In this document: positions 22,101 through 31,899 of the stretch, in pieces | Layout of the letters: the number at the start of each line of letters is the position of its first letter | Numbering within the stretch: the first letter of the stretch is position 1 | Notes under the pieces: generated by a model | Seen by the model: only the letters and a program-made list of their open reading frames with translations | Told to the model about the DNA's origin: nothing | The model's database searches: none | Translations under genes and position numbers: made by a program | Origin: Psococerastis gibbosa | Taxonomy: Eukaryota; Arthropoda; Insecta; Psocodea; Psocidae | Direction of reading: 5' to 3' | DNA length: 64,000 nucleotides | Assembly (NCBI GenBank): GCA_963971405.1 | Contig: OZ020485.1 | Span: 48,171,469 to 48,235,468 of the forward strand

Positions 22101-25100
22101 TGTGAAGTATGGGTTACTTTCATTTGACTTCATTCGCCTAACCTAACCTCTCCTGTCTGAATTCTATTTTCAGACTTCTCCACAACGTAAATCGACAAAG
22201 AAAGCGATATGCTCGCAACAAGTCTGCCACAGATATCCACTGTGTTGATGGGCCACCTCCTCGACTATACATGTACCTATCAACAAGGACAACGTAGTTG
22301 ACCTCTTCATCTCTCCCTAAATGCACAGTATTTTATTTCAGGGCCCTTTTCACTACGAAACTCGGCAAAGAATGCGATGCGCACGCAAGTCTGCCGCAGA
22401 TCTCCACTGAGATGATGGGCCACCTTCTCGACTACATGTACTTACGCAAGCTCGAAATCAATAAAGACAACGTGGTCGAAATATTCATCATAGCGGACTA
22501 CCTGATCATTGACGGCGCTGTCGACCTCTGCTGTCAATTTCTCGTCTCGTTGCTGCAACCCCAGAATTGCATCCACCTCTGGAAGTTCGCAAGGTACGTC
22601 GAGGGTAGTTCACTTTGTTCCAGCGAGGTTGGCACGGTGGACCCTTGTTGCTGACGACTTGTTCATGGATGCTTCCGGAGAGTTTTTATGTGACTGGTAT
22701 AAGCTTGTACCTTCTCCTAACCTTAAGGTAGAAGTCAAAATACTCCATCCCATGAAATGATCCCTTTTCCAATTTTTCGTAGGCAGGCATAATAACTCCT
22801 TACAGTAAAGTTGACTTTCAGATTCACGGTTAAGGTTGGAGCTCCCACCATCTTCGTCCGTTCATTTTCAAGTTATAAGCAGTAATTTTAAGTATACTCC
22901 TATTCAGCCTAGGCTTAGGGGCTCAACAGAACGACGCACATTGATTTCGTTCTATTTTCCTGCCTGTAAACATAGGACCTACAGCAATACGTTCCTGATC
23001 AACAAAACATGGGAATATATCATGGAGAGTTTCCTCACTATCATCGAGAGCGGCCCGTATTTAATGGACCTTGAAATCAGCGATCTGCTCACGATCCTGT
23101 CGTCTGATACTCTGAACGTCCGGTCCGAAGCCAAGGTCTGGGAAACTGCGGTCGACTGGATGGAGTATTTGGCTGGAAGAGGGGACCATGTTCTACAACT
23201 GATGAGGAGCGTCAGACTAGGGCTCCTTCCGGCAGAGTACTTCCTGGAGAAGGTACGGGATCACCCTCTGGTTCAGAAGAGTGAAAATTGTCGCCCGTTG
23301 GTCATCGATACTTTAAGGTACTTAATAATAGGAAGAGTAATTTGTTTGCATAATCAAATTCAGGTTGCATGAGCTTTTGCAGGACTTCATATACCGCTTA
23401 ATAGGACGCTTAATATTTTTTTAATGATTATTATTACTTCCAAGGTATTAGGGAAGGTGGTCGTGCCCTTTCAATTTTTTATTGCTGTATAATTTGGTGT
23501 CCAAGCAGGTTGATCATCGTCATCATCATCTGCAATAAGCTCTTCTGAGCTGTCCTTCTGAGCTGTCCCTCTCCCTCTGATCGTTCAATACCTCCACCAA
23601 GCCCAGTCCCACCCCTGCCTTATGAGTTCATCTCAAGTTGGTTTTTGTATTGCTCTTTTTCTTTCCCCTCCTTCATCTAACCTCTATATCCCACCGGCTG
23701 CTATCCATTCTTTTTGCTTACAATCTCCCTCTCAAGTTGATGTCCCACCTATTTTTCAGAATGCTCTTCGATCTGGATGTCGTCGTAGAAGACTTCTCAG
23801 ATGTGCTTCCTTTGGAACTGGCGCGTCCTAGACTTCCCCATCAAGTAATTTTTGCCGTGGGTGGCTGGTCAGGGGGAAGTCCTACTAACTGTATGGAAGC
23901 ATATGATACCAGAGCTGATTGCTGGAGTCTGGTAGGTTACCTAGTAGTGTGAAAATTGGTAAATTGAAACCACCCTAGCGTAGTTAGGACCATTATCACA
24001 GGCTCTCTTTCACACTCAACTGGGGGGTCAGTAACAAGTACAATAATAGTATAAGAGCTTAAAACTAACCCTAATTACTTGTCACCCACCCATGCACACA
24101 CATCCATTCATACACGCACTAATGCCTGGGCAGTTTGAATGAATCCTTGCCTACGCTGTTTTAGAAATTAGATGTTTCTTGATATGGGCCCTAATAATTG
24201 GCAATGATTTCAGCAGCGGTCGTCCGCAACTTTAGTTCACAAAGCCCGAAGTGGACCATACCATCCAGAAGCGTACACACTTCATGCCAATACGTGATTA
24301 ATCATTTTAAATATATTACTATAACCTACAGCAAAAATGTGAAGAGTTTGCTTCAATCGTTTGGTAGAAGAAAACCCACGCTAGTTTTTAAAACACCTAC
24401 GGTGCAACTTTTACAAAACACTCTATATTAATTTACCATAGCGCCAATAACCCATCGTTTGTTCAATTGTAGGTGCCACACACAGACCCAATGGGACCCC
24501 GTGCATACCATGGCACTGTAGTTTTGAATGAAGAAATTTACGTCATTGGTGGATACAACGGATTTGATTACTACAACAATTGCCGCTGTTTCAATGTCGT
24601 CACACAGCAATGGAGGGAAATTTCTCCTATGAACAAAAGCAGGTATGCTTAGGCTTCACTAATTACAAAGAGACAGATATAGCAGCCGGTTCAGAGTTGT
24701 CGCTATGAATGCTCATTGGAAACTCCATAACGAAAATGAGCAAAGCAAGTACGTCTCAGCCATTCAAAAGTACGTGTATAATGAGAAAGACCATTTCAGT
24801 CAGTTTGACAATTTATGGCCAAATATTGCATGCCAATGATCAATGATGAAGGATGTTACAGCCCATACAAACCACAAAGAAACAGCTTCAGCAGCCGGTT
24901 CAATACGACTTTCCAGTACACATTCTTTCAAGACAATGAATAAAAGTCTGCATGTTACAGCATCTACTAAATTCAAAAAGACAATGGTAGCAATCGATTG
25001 ATAATTATTCCCTGCTACTATAGATATCAAATTTTATCGTACTGACGATGTTTTCAACGTATTGGATTAATCATGGTAGACTAGAATACTTTTTCTTACT

Positions 25101-28100
25101 TATCTACCTTGTTAGTACTCCTTTCAGGGTGTCAAGGGACTCCCAATTCATACAATTACACAATCTCTGTCGTTCGCACGATTTTTCTCTTGGACATGGG
25201 TTCAACCATGGAGCTTAAATCAAATGTATTTAATTCTACATCAAAAATACAAGATACAAATGAACAATTCCCAACCCCAAATGTTCCTAAGAATGTGTGG
25301 AACTTTATATAAAGATATGAATGAGGGAATTGTAGTGGATCCTAAGCCACTTGGCTAATTGGCTCTAACGATTGTTTTTAATCAGACCGAGGTGAAAATG
25401 TGGCGTGATGGGGCCCATGACTTTCCTGTCCACATCGTTATCCGCAACACTACGGTTTTCACACACAACTCAATTGTCACTTCATACAATTACCAAATCC
25501 CATGTGACTGGCAAGTCTGACAAGTCTGATAGGTTACTGGCAATGTCTACCAAGTACACGGTCATTGAGGCCAACAAACCTGTATATTGGATGCACAATG
25601 TTTTCAGATTGGTCAGACTGCAGACTGCTGCAGCAAGTCGAGTACCAATAAGAAGCACTGTGTTAACAGTGGTAGCTAGAAGTAGTAGTAGTAGCTGGTA
25701 GCCTAAAATACAATGCCTGTAAATATAAGTATTTGACGAAGATTTAATTTTTATTGTACCAGCTAATATCGAAAAATCCCCGCTTTGCAGATGTTATGTA
25801 AGTGTAACAGTTCTGGGGAGCCATATTTATGCCATGGGTGGCTACAACGGTCAACGCAGACAAAATACAGCCGAGCGGTATGATATCACAAGTAATCAAT
25901 GGACAGTGATTGCGGAGATGAACAGTGCAAGATCTGATGCAAGCGCTACGGCCCTTAATGGTAACTTTGAATTATGTGTTATGGCTGTAGACGAGGTTGC
26001 ATTAGGATTTGAGACATGTCACCGAGACTCCATTCCAGTGAAGAGAAGGTCACATCAGCCATTTGTCAGACTACATAAAGAGAAAATGCTCGGAGGCTGA
26101 GAGTTCAGGTGGATACATTACAAATATACTTGTAGAAAAGAACGTTGATCTAGTTCCCACTGCGTTATAACTTGAGATTTGTATTGTTGTGTATGCTTTT
26201 TAGGAAAAATCTATATTGTTGGAGGGTTCAACGGGCAGGAATGCATGAATTCAGCGGAAGTTTACGACCCCTCTACAGACGAATGGGTTCTGATCACGCC
26301 AATGATTGAGCGTCGCAGCGGCGTTTCCTGTACAGTTATAAATGACTGCCTCTACGTTCTCGGTAATCTTAGAATTCTACTTTACAGGAGCTATGTGACA
26401 TTCGATCCCCCAAGAATATTTTTTGAATGGACACCTTTCCTAAAGTCGTGCATAGAGTAATAATATATTGTAGCATTTGTTTTATGGTAAATCATGCTGG
26501 TGTTAAACTAACATGGGTTGATGAGGCACCCTTCTCGTTTTTATTGTTCTTCTAATGCCTCTTCAATCGAAGATTAGCGATCATCATGGCAATTGTTTAC
26601 TATTGTGACTATGCTACGAAATTGTACATAATGCTGTGGTTTCCCGTTGCGTTCTGCTTCCTTATACCGTTGCCTCTTCAATTGAGTTCCACTACCTTCT
26701 GGGTCAGTTTCCCAGAACAAAATACGAGTAGTACCCTTTGCAGAAAAGAATGTGTTTTTTGTTTACTCCAGCTCAATCTCGGTTCCCAGTCATCATCTTT
26801 TAAGTAACTTTATAATTATAGACACAGCAACTCTTTCATTAAAGATACTGGGGTTTCCCCCAGCAAAGTGCACGGAAAAACTAAATGACAAAGAATTAAA
26901 AATACCCTGTAATATAATGTATGAATTAATAGTCTTCTACAACTTGAAAGGACCAAATTTTTAATAACTTGCTGGAATAAAAAAATTAAGTATCGGATTT
27001 TGTGGTGCCAACTGGTGCCTAATTTATTATAATGTTCCATAGGTGGTTTTAACGGTCTCTCCCGAATGGCGTCAGGAGAAACTTATAATCCAGCGACTGG
27101 AATATGGAGAAATATACCCGATATGATACACGCAAGGAGCAATTTTGGAATATCGACCAGTGAAGATCTGTTGTACGTGATTGGTGGATTCAATGGAGTT
27201 ACAACGACGGCTGACGTCGAGTGTTTTTCAATATCAACTAATGAATGGTCAGTTACTGTTACTGCAGTTATTATAGTTATGGTTACTACTAACTATATAA
27301 TATAATAAATAACTAGGTTGACGTAGCCATAAATTCTCCAATAAACAGGCTCACTCATTTACTAAATGATCATGACACCTTAGATCCATTTATGCAAAGC
27401 TTGGAATTATTCAGAGGAACTTGTAACCAAATTTTATTGTAAGAATGGTAGTTAGGATATATTTATATATTACGTTGTTCTTTGGTAGTTAGGTAGGTTT
27501 TTTTTTATAAATTTAAATTATTTAATAAGAAGTTACAATAGGCTATAAACAGTAGGAATTTTTGTTGTTGTTGTTTTTTCGCTTTACATTATGTAATATT
27601 TATACACATAAGGGCTACGGCTGTGTGATGTAATAAAAATTTTTTCTATTCTATTCTATTCTAACAAGTCTAGTAGGACAGACGTGGACATTCTAGAGAG
27701 GTTCCCATCATCACTTGAATAGCCTCGGTATTACCGAGACCAAGGCCGTACCCGGGTTTTTGTATCGGCGGGGGTCCAAAAAAATGTTTTTACGTATTTT
27801 ATTAATGAAAGTTCATTCTATTCAGTGTACAGCCCTTCTATTTCGGAGGGGGTTCGGACCCCTTGGACTTTGGCCACGGCCATGAGGCTGTGTGACAAGT
27901 TCTGTAAAGCACACTATCGAATGAGTTGCCGCACATTTGACCCAGTACACGGCTAACCCAGTCAGTTGTGATCCACGCGTGGGATCGTTTGTGTCTCTTG
28001 CATAGATTTCGTGGGCGTGGGTACCATTCCTCTGGAACAGCCACCCCCAAACTATGGCTGATATCACGAATCCTGAGTGAATAATGGGTTCAATATGCGG

Positions 28101-28641
28101 CACTCGATCCATCCCATGGTCTGGGTAGTGCATGGGTTGGGTGTGTGCTGCGTGGGTGCTGGACTTAATATGCGCCGGGCCTCAGGGTGGCTCCCCTAAT
28201 CGTTGGTAAAGGTACGGGAAGTGGAATCCGAAGCGGACGCTTGCTCGTATGGGAATTGCTCCCAGTCTAATGGTCAGTTTTTAAATAGCTACTACATTGA
28301 ATCTAGTGATCTCGCTAATAAATCTAGGCCATACAAATATTGATGCCCCTCAGCACCAAAGCATTAAAAAACACCACCCGCTGTACCTATATTTCAATTT
28401 GTATTCCAGGTACATTGTCCATTCTTTGAACATTGGACGTTCAGCACTATCAGCCTGTACTGTTTCGGACCTTGCTCATGTAAGCGCTTATGCCTTTCGG
28501 GGCAGGGAAAATATGTTTGTGGATCGCAGAGGCCACAATAACAGTCTTAGGTCTTCGGGGGCCAGCAGCAACAACAGCAATGTAAGCATCACTGCTGGTA
28601 GACAAGAGCGTCGCAATCAAGGGCGTGTAAGAAGAGCTTGA
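18975..28641 (+). CDS. KLHL10: Kelch-like protein 10, nine coding exons
   Basis: BTB-BACK-Kelch substrate adaptor. KLHL10 proteins bring substrates to a Cullin-3 ubiquitin ligase and are known mainly from male germ cells: sperm maturation in mammals, spermatid individualisation and caspase activation in flies. Exons: 18963-19141, 22342-22593, 22976-23317, 23760-23931, 24473-24642, 25791-25960, 26204-26362, 27043-27247, 28410-28641, all GT-AG with matching phases. From the ATG at 18975 they give 622 residues, close to the usual ~608. BTB is at about 18-130 and BACK at 135-250. Six Kelch blades have GG doublets at 288, 337, 384, 431, 478 and 525, a regular step of about 47, which supports the joins. 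Family-specific text includes GGWSGGSPTN and RSALSAC near the C-terminus. An acceptor AG lies 12 bases before the ATG, so an upstream 5' exon is likely. The start is the first ATG of this exon. There are no internal stops. Confidence 0.95.
19173..19508 (-). pseudogene. LINE RT tail in KLHL10 intron 1
   Basis: The 111-residue - frame reads MKCLRRIAG, NDRIRQDLQVDSIERRM and ENKQLQWFGHVQRMDKNR, then a GRLRTALEERI tail. It is an RT C-terminal fragment of the family also at 13436. It starts about 30 bp after the exon 1 donor and is antisense to KLHL10. Confidence 0.78.
19620..19920 (+). repeat. dispersed repeat B copy in intron 1
   Basis: GACATTATTTGCATTGTTTC, CCTCGGTCTCAACCTACACC and GATAATGGATGAACAAGCTG match the family at 2077 and 15645. 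Confidence 0.7.
20096..20335 (+). mobile_element. 5S-headed SINE with perfect 13-bp TSD
   Basis: The head GCCGGCCGCCATACCAAGTT resembles the 5S rRNA start. The body includes CACCTCCGAACTAATCGTGT and TGGTTCGGAATCCACTATAA, and the tail is CATACTACTAC. It is flanked by exact direct repeats TACCTTGATGCAG at 20083-20095 and 20336-20348, the target duplication of a retroposon insertion. It lies in KLHL10 intron 1. Confidence 0.92.
20400..20980. other. intronic stretch with no recognised feature
   Basis: Part of KLHL10 intron 1. There is a short GC-rich palindromic patch (GCGCGCTGCCGCGCGC, about 20494) and a G run at 20725-20741. No coding domain. Confidence 0.4.
20982..21390. mobile_element. TTAA-flanked foldback MITE T1
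   Basis: Bounded by TTAA at 20982-20985 and 21387-21390. The inverted ends read GAGGATATGG.TACGTAGAA and TTCTACGTAGCATATCCTC. Pairing goes on through GGCACCCCAAAATT, and an inner pair (TGTAGAAGACTACTTCGTGCA / TGCATGAAGCAGTCTTCTACA) brings the arms to about 150 bp with gaps. A 5'-truncated copy is at 59480-59873 and a fragment at 26900-27010. TTAA target sites point to the piggyBac or Kolobok groups (inference). Confidence 0.85.
22174..22320 (+). pseudogene. decayed duplicate of KLHL10 exon 2
   Basis: Starts after its own acceptor-like TATTTTCAG (ends 22173). It follows exon 2 almost base for base: CAAGTCTGCC.CAGAT.TCCACTG, GATGGGCCACCTCCTCGACTA, ACATGTACCTA, AACAAGGACAACGTAGTTGA. Small gaps destroy the frame (stop at the TAG in AACGTAG), and only the 5' half of the exon is covered. 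It lies 168 bp before the real exon 2, as expected for a tandem duplication of acceptor plus exon start. Confidence 0.88.
22342..22593 (+). CDS. KLHL10: KLHL10 exon 2 (BTB end, BACK start)
   Basis: Acceptor TTATTTCAG ends at 22341 and donor AAG|GTACGT follows 22593; phase 2 on both sides. It encodes the second half of BTB (ALFTTKLGKE, ISTEMMGHLLDYMYLRKLEI, VEIFIIADYLIIDGAVDLCC) and the start of BACK (NCIHLWKFAR). Confidence 0.94.
22976..23317 (+). CDS. KLHL10: KLHL10 exon 3 (BACK domain)
   Basis: Acceptor AACATAG ends at 22975 and donor TAAG|GTACTT follows 23317. It encodes most of BACK: TWEYIMESFLTIIES, ISDLLTILSSDTLNVRSEAK, VRLGLLPAEYFLEKV. BACK links BTB to the Kelch propeller and helps orient substrate in the ligase. 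The longer open frame starting at 22836 reads into the intron and is not the exon edge. Confidence 0.93.
23318..23759. other. KLHL10 intron 3
   Basis: Only weak signals: a (CATCAT)n patch at 23517-23530 and a pyrimidine-rich 3' part (TATTTTTCAG). No mobile element can be named. Confidence 0.5.
23760..23931 (+). CDS. KLHL10: KLHL10 exon 4 (linker and Kelch 1)
   Basis: Acceptor CTATTTTTCAG ends at 23759 and donor CTG|GTAGGT follows 23931 (phase 0). It encodes a short acidic linker, then ARPRLPHQVIFAVGGWSGG and the first blade. RPRLP...FA.GGWSGGSPTN is characteristic of KLHL10. Confidence 0.95.
23965..24030 (-). mobile_element. fragment of tRNA-derived SINE in intron 4
   Basis: CACCCTAGCGTAGTTAGGAC and CTCTCTTTCACACTCAACTG are the inverted body of the SINE at 15988, heavily diverged and short. 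Confidence 0.6.
24473..24642 (+). CDS. KLHL10: KLHL10 exon 5 (Kelch 2)
   Basis: Acceptor CAATTGTAG ends at 24472 and donor GCAG|GTATGC follows 24642 (phase 2). It encodes PRAYHGTVVLNEEIYVIGGY and the rest of blade 2, ending ISPMNKSR. Confidence 0.95.
24643..25790. other. KLHL10 intron 5
   Basis: About 1.1 kb. GCAGCCGGTTCA occurs at about 24680 and 24892 with similar neighbours, a possible old ~210-bp duplication. The frames at 25109-25312 and 25405-25701 have no domain. No clear mobile element. Confidence 0.45.
25791..25960 (+). CDS. KLHL10: KLHL10 exon 6 (Kelch 3)
   Basis: Acceptor GCTTTGCAG ends at 25790 and donor AATG|GTAACT follows 25960 (phase 1). It encodes CYVSVTVLGSHIYAMGGYNG and blade 3, ending in the ARSDASATAL stretch found in KLHL10 proteins. 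Confidence 0.95.
26204..26362 (+). CDS. KLHL10: KLHL10 exon 7 (Kelch 4)
   Basis: Acceptor GCTTTTTAG ends at 26203 and donor CTCG|GTAATC follows 26362 (phase 1). It encodes KIYIVGGFNGQECMNSAEVY, DEWVLITPM and ERRSGVSCTVIND. Confidence 0.95.
26540..26720 (+). repeat. dispersed repeat E copy in intron 7
   Basis: GCGATCATCATGGCAATTGT, GGTTTCCCGTTGC and CAGTTTCCCA match the copy at 14415-14710. Confidence 0.6.
26895..27015. mobile_element. fragment of TTAA MITE T1 in intron 7
   Basis: AGTCTTCTACAACTTG, TTTTTAATAACTTGCTG and TTGTGGTGCCAAC match the left arm of T1 in inverted orientation. Its end lies only about 30 bp from the exon 8 acceptor. Confidence 0.5.
27043..27247 (+). CDS. KLHL10: KLHL10 exon 8 (Kelch 5 and most of 6)
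   Basis: Acceptor GTTCCATAG ends at 27042 and donor AATG|GTCAGT follows 27247 (phase 2). It encodes GFNGLSRMASGETYNPATG, ARSNFGISTSEDLLYVIGGF and VECFSISTNEW; the last Trp codon is split. Confidence 0.95.
27248..28409. other. KLHL10 intron 8 with MITE remains
   Basis: An (TTCTA)n run lies at 27640-27660. A G-run element lies at about 27742-27883: CAAGGCCGTACCC at one end and GGCCACGGCCATG at the other, with TCGGACC-type inner sequence; it is like the 420-603 MITE. The frames on - at 27822-28133 read through it. Confidence 0.5.
28410..28641 (+). CDS. KLHL10: KLHL10 exon 9 (Kelch 6 end, C-terminus)
   Basis: Acceptor TGTATTCCAG ends at 28409; the stop TGA is at 28639-28641. It encodes YIVHSLNIGRSALSACTVSD, which completes blade 6, then AYAFRGRENMFVDRRGHNN and a Ser/Asn- and Arg-rich tail. 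The end differs from other KLHL10 proteins, and the DNA for it (from about 28496) is the first unit of a tandem repeat that continues past the stop. Confidence 0.9.
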
Positions 28642-29155
28642 AAGTGAAATCGAACTACGTGTCCAACGTCAGCGCATTTCGGGGGAAGAGAAAATATGTT
28701 TGTCGACCGCAGAAGACACAATAACAGCTACAGGTCTTCAAGAGTCCTGAACCGCAGTAACAACAGCAATGCAACCATCACTGGTGGACAAGAGCGCCGC
28801 AATCAAGGACGCCCAAGAAGAGCTTGAATGTGAAATCAAACTTTATGAAGTCGCCAACATCAGCACATTTCGGTGGCAGGGAAAACCTGTTTAGTGATCG
28901 CAGAGGACACAATAACAGCCGCAGGTCTTCATGAGCCACAGATAGCTGTAAAAACAGAAATTCTAGCATCACTTACAGACGAAAACCTTTAACAATCAAG
29001 GACAAAAGCTTTATGATCTCAACAAACTTTATGCAGTCCAACAATGTCATCGTTTGCGGGGACAGGGAAAACGTATTTGTGGATCGTGGAGAACGAAAGT
29101 TTCAATAAGTCTTCAAGAGCTATAAGCAGTTACAACAGGAATGCTAGCATCATTG
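28496..29155 (+). repeat. four-unit tandem repeat from KLHL10 exon 9
   Basis: Unit starts at about 28496 (coding), 28678, 28869 and 29053, so steps of about 182, 191 and 184 bp. Shared words are CAGGGAAAA.ATGTTTGTGGATCG, GGACACAATAACAG, AGGTCTTC, AACAACAGCAATG and GCAATCAAGG. Divergence grows with distance from the gene, and the last unit is partial. Units 2 to 4 contain stops in the KLHL10 frame and probably lie in the 3' UTR or beyond it. Confidence 0.9.
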
Positions 29156-29354
29156 CACACATATCGCATCCGTATTACTATTTTTTGGTTCATAGGAGTT
29201 GTTAAATTTGACATTCATAGAGACAGAGAGAGTGAAAAATTAAACGGCGAATTGGGTAAGGTATTGACGTCTACGCTAAACTCGCCATCACTCAATCAAT
29301 TTTTCCTTCACATCTTCCCCTCTCTTAAGTGTAGAGGTTGTCTATCCTGTATAC

Positions 29355-29507
29355 CAGGGACGGATCCAGCCCGGGGTAGTTGTGGGTCAAAATAGAAAAA
29401 AAAAACACATGTAGTATCGATTAAGTTAGAGCGTAATAGTAAATTATCTTACAGTAGATTTACTAAATTTTGGGGCAGCTACCCCCCCCCCCCTGAATCC
29501 GTCCTTG
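29355..29507. mobile_element. hAT-like MITE with 8-bp TSD
   Basis: The ends CAGGGACGGATCCAG and CTGAATCCGTCCTTG are inverted (13 of 15). A C run is at 29482-29493. The flanks are CTGTATAC (29347-29354) and CTGTATGC (29508-29515), an 8-bp target duplication with one mismatch, as hAT elements make. 153 bp, non-coding. Confidence 0.85.
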
Positions 29508-29724
29508 CTGTATGCTGAGTTATTCAGCAGAATTCATAAAAAATATGCATTAACTTATGCTTTACACAATTGAAGCAGAGGCTTGTGTTACTAGGCTATT
29601 CATAAAAAATTTGGGAAAGGGTATACATACACCTGTATATTTGCTTCAGGAGATATAGTTTTTCTTCATAATTATAAAAAGTAGGGCGGCCTTCATGCTA
29701 TCATGAGCGTCACATAGTTTTCCA

Positions 29725-29815
29725 TTGGCGTAATTATGGGGGGGGGGGGGTCAGGAGGGGGCTTAGCCACCCCCAGGTACTTGTCAAGTCCCATCCGCCC
29801 CCCCCCCCAGGATAT
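29725..29815. mobile_element. G/C-run hairpin, MITE remnant
   Basis: CATTGGCGTAATTATGGGGG, then a G run, then a C run ending CCCCCCCCCAGGAT. The start is the usual end of the G-run MITE families; the other end is not identified. Confidence 0.5.
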
Positions 29816-30101
29816 TCGAGGAAATAAGACAAATTGATTGAAAAATACGAAAGTTACGAAAGAATAACAATTTTTTTTTTTAAATCACTAGAACGAAAAT
29901 TATACGATTTTAATGTATTATTTTGCTAATTTCGGAGTTTCGGACTGCTCTTTTGTCAATATACATATATGTTTGAATCTGCACTGCAGTAACCTGCTGA
30001 CAACTTTCCTTTAAACTTCGAGCATTTGTTCTCGAAGCATAAATACGGCCAAATCTATTTGTGAATTCAGTAAAATAGCTAAGTTAATACGATATGAATT
30101 T

Positions 30102-30950
30102 ATTGCTTTCCAATTTATACGTAGTATAAGGAAAGCTTTGTGATGGTCGAAATTTTCGATCCCGAGATTTCAACGGATTTACACGTTTTCAGGTCCCAGG
30201 AACCCAAAAAAGTGGTTTTTACGAAATGTCTGTCTGTCTGTCTGTCTGTCTGTGCATCAATTTCCGGGCAAACTACTCGGTCGATTTTGATGAAATTCGG
30301 CATGTAGGTTCACAAAAATCATACCTCGAGACAATTTTTTTTATTTGGGGTTAACTCAATTTGGGGGGGTTTTATTCTCAAAAAACTCCAAAAAAAACAT
30401 CAAAAAAAATTATTTCTCAAAAACGGCTCCAACGATTTCTTTTAAATTCACATATATTCTAGTCGTTCTTAATTTTGATAAAATGCGGGGGGTCGCTTAC
30501 CCCTTGATAGTTTGCTTCTGGGGGTAAAAAAATAAAAATAACTTAATTTTAATGAAAAATGACTAAAAAATAATATTTCTGCGAAACTTTCTATCGATGA
30601 TTTCTACCTTCAGGCATGTTTTAGGTGTTAAATTGAGTAACGAAACCGGACAGTTGGCTTTCCCAAAAACCTATTTGCTTTTGCGCAAAAAAATGTTTTT
30701 TGAAAAAATTATAGAAACTTCACGCTGAAATGCATTGCCTGCCCTGCCATTATTACTGTGTTGTAATGTGTTTTAAATATATTGAGGTTACCACACCTCC
30801 AGTGACGTCAGGTGGACACACCCCCCCCCCCTCCCCCGAGATATCCGAAATTTAACCGTAGGAAAATTATTTACCATGAAATTATTCATTTTCTCTCCCT
30901 ACTAATTGATAAATTGGAAAGCATGTTCGAGTAAACTCGGACCGGTTCTT
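30102..30950 (+). mobile_element. 0.9 kb TCTG element, full copy
   Basis: Same order as the copy at 9014: ATTGCTTTCCAATTTATACG, TCTG tract at 30229-30253, AAACTACTCGGTCGATTTTG, G run at 30362, AAAACGGCTCCAACGATTTC, C run at 30824-30833, then AATTGGAAAGCATG and CGGACCGGTTCTT. It is close in sequence to the 9014 copy but with a shorter TCTG tract. Confidence 0.82.
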
Positions 30951-31021
30951 TTTATATTATATAGTTTTTTAGGGAGTTTGCAAGTTGGATCTGGCTTTTA
31001 CGGTGTTATGGTTTTCCTTAA

Positions 31022-31335
31022 TTATATCGGGGTCATCAACCCAGAGGAGGTTAGAAACTTTAACACTGCAGTCGTTTTGTTTTGATTGTCACTAAGGAGA
31101 TCTGCAAGTGACGTTTGAAGTGGCCATGTGCGGTGTTGTGTGAGGAGGCGAAAGTCCAGCAGTATGTGCTTGACGGTGAGCTCATCCTCGCAACTGCACA
31201 GCGATGGGGAGCGCCTGCCATTAAGAGGCCATGGGTAAGCCCTGTGTGGCCAATTCTGACCCGAGCCATAAGCACTTCTTCCCTTCCATGTTCTCGGCAA
31301 GATGTCATCCAGTTTCCAAGCGTCGCCTTTACTCT
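31022..31335 (-). pseudogene. LINE pol C-terminal tail, frameshifted
   Basis: On -, RVRIGHTGLTHGLLMAG is read in one frame. After a shift near 31200, CEDELTVKHILLDF and LQTSLADLL follow in the next. [R-GHT-LTHG-L ... C--C----T--HIL--C] is the zinc-like tail after RNase H in jockey/I-type LINEs. The third metal ligand is degraded. Confidence 0.7.
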
Positions 31336-31534
31336 CCTAAGTTGAAATTAAATATTAAATAATTAAAATATGATTTTATGTTCAAGATAGAATTTATGCC
31401 AATAGCTGAAAGTAGTAACTACCTAATAAACAATTAATAGACATCATGGTGCTACAATTCTCAGGAATTGTCCAGTTAGTAGAGAACTTAACGTAAACAA
31501 TTAAAATAAATAAATGAATTTTGTTGTATTATTA

Positions 31535-31722
31535 ATAAGCCAACCTAGCGGAGTTATTACGGCTCTAACGCCCTCTCCCACACTCAACTGAGAAGGCCCG
31601 GGATGACCAGCTCTACAGGCCCTACAAAGCATGACTAGAAAATGTACTTAGTAGGGATTCAATCCAAAAACCTTTCGTGTGAAAGCCGAAGTGCGTACCA
31701 CTACTCTACATGTCCTGACAAT
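31535..31722 (-). mobile_element. tRNA-derived SINE, inverted
   Basis: The reverse complement of the 15988 family: AAGCCAACCTAGCGGAGTTA, CCACACTCAACTGAGAAGGC and ACCACTACTCTACATGTCC. The B box is decayed, so this is an older copy. Confidence 0.8.
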
Positions 31723-31899
31723 CTGAACTGAACAAAAAGAACCCGGTCGGCAGGGTGCATATATTTGAAAAAGCTAGACTATGGAATGGAAAATCGAGGT
31801 TCCCAGCTTGACATTCAAGGGATAACTTTTCGGCCTGGGTCCTCTCAAAAAGGTACCTTAACATAATGGTAGGGGAAAAACGCGACTGGTGGTGTTTCC

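Noticed and set aside
22836..23372. 178-codon frame starting at 22836 as the real KLHL10 exon 3
   Set aside because: The first ~46 codons are intron; the acceptor at 22975 restores phase and homology.
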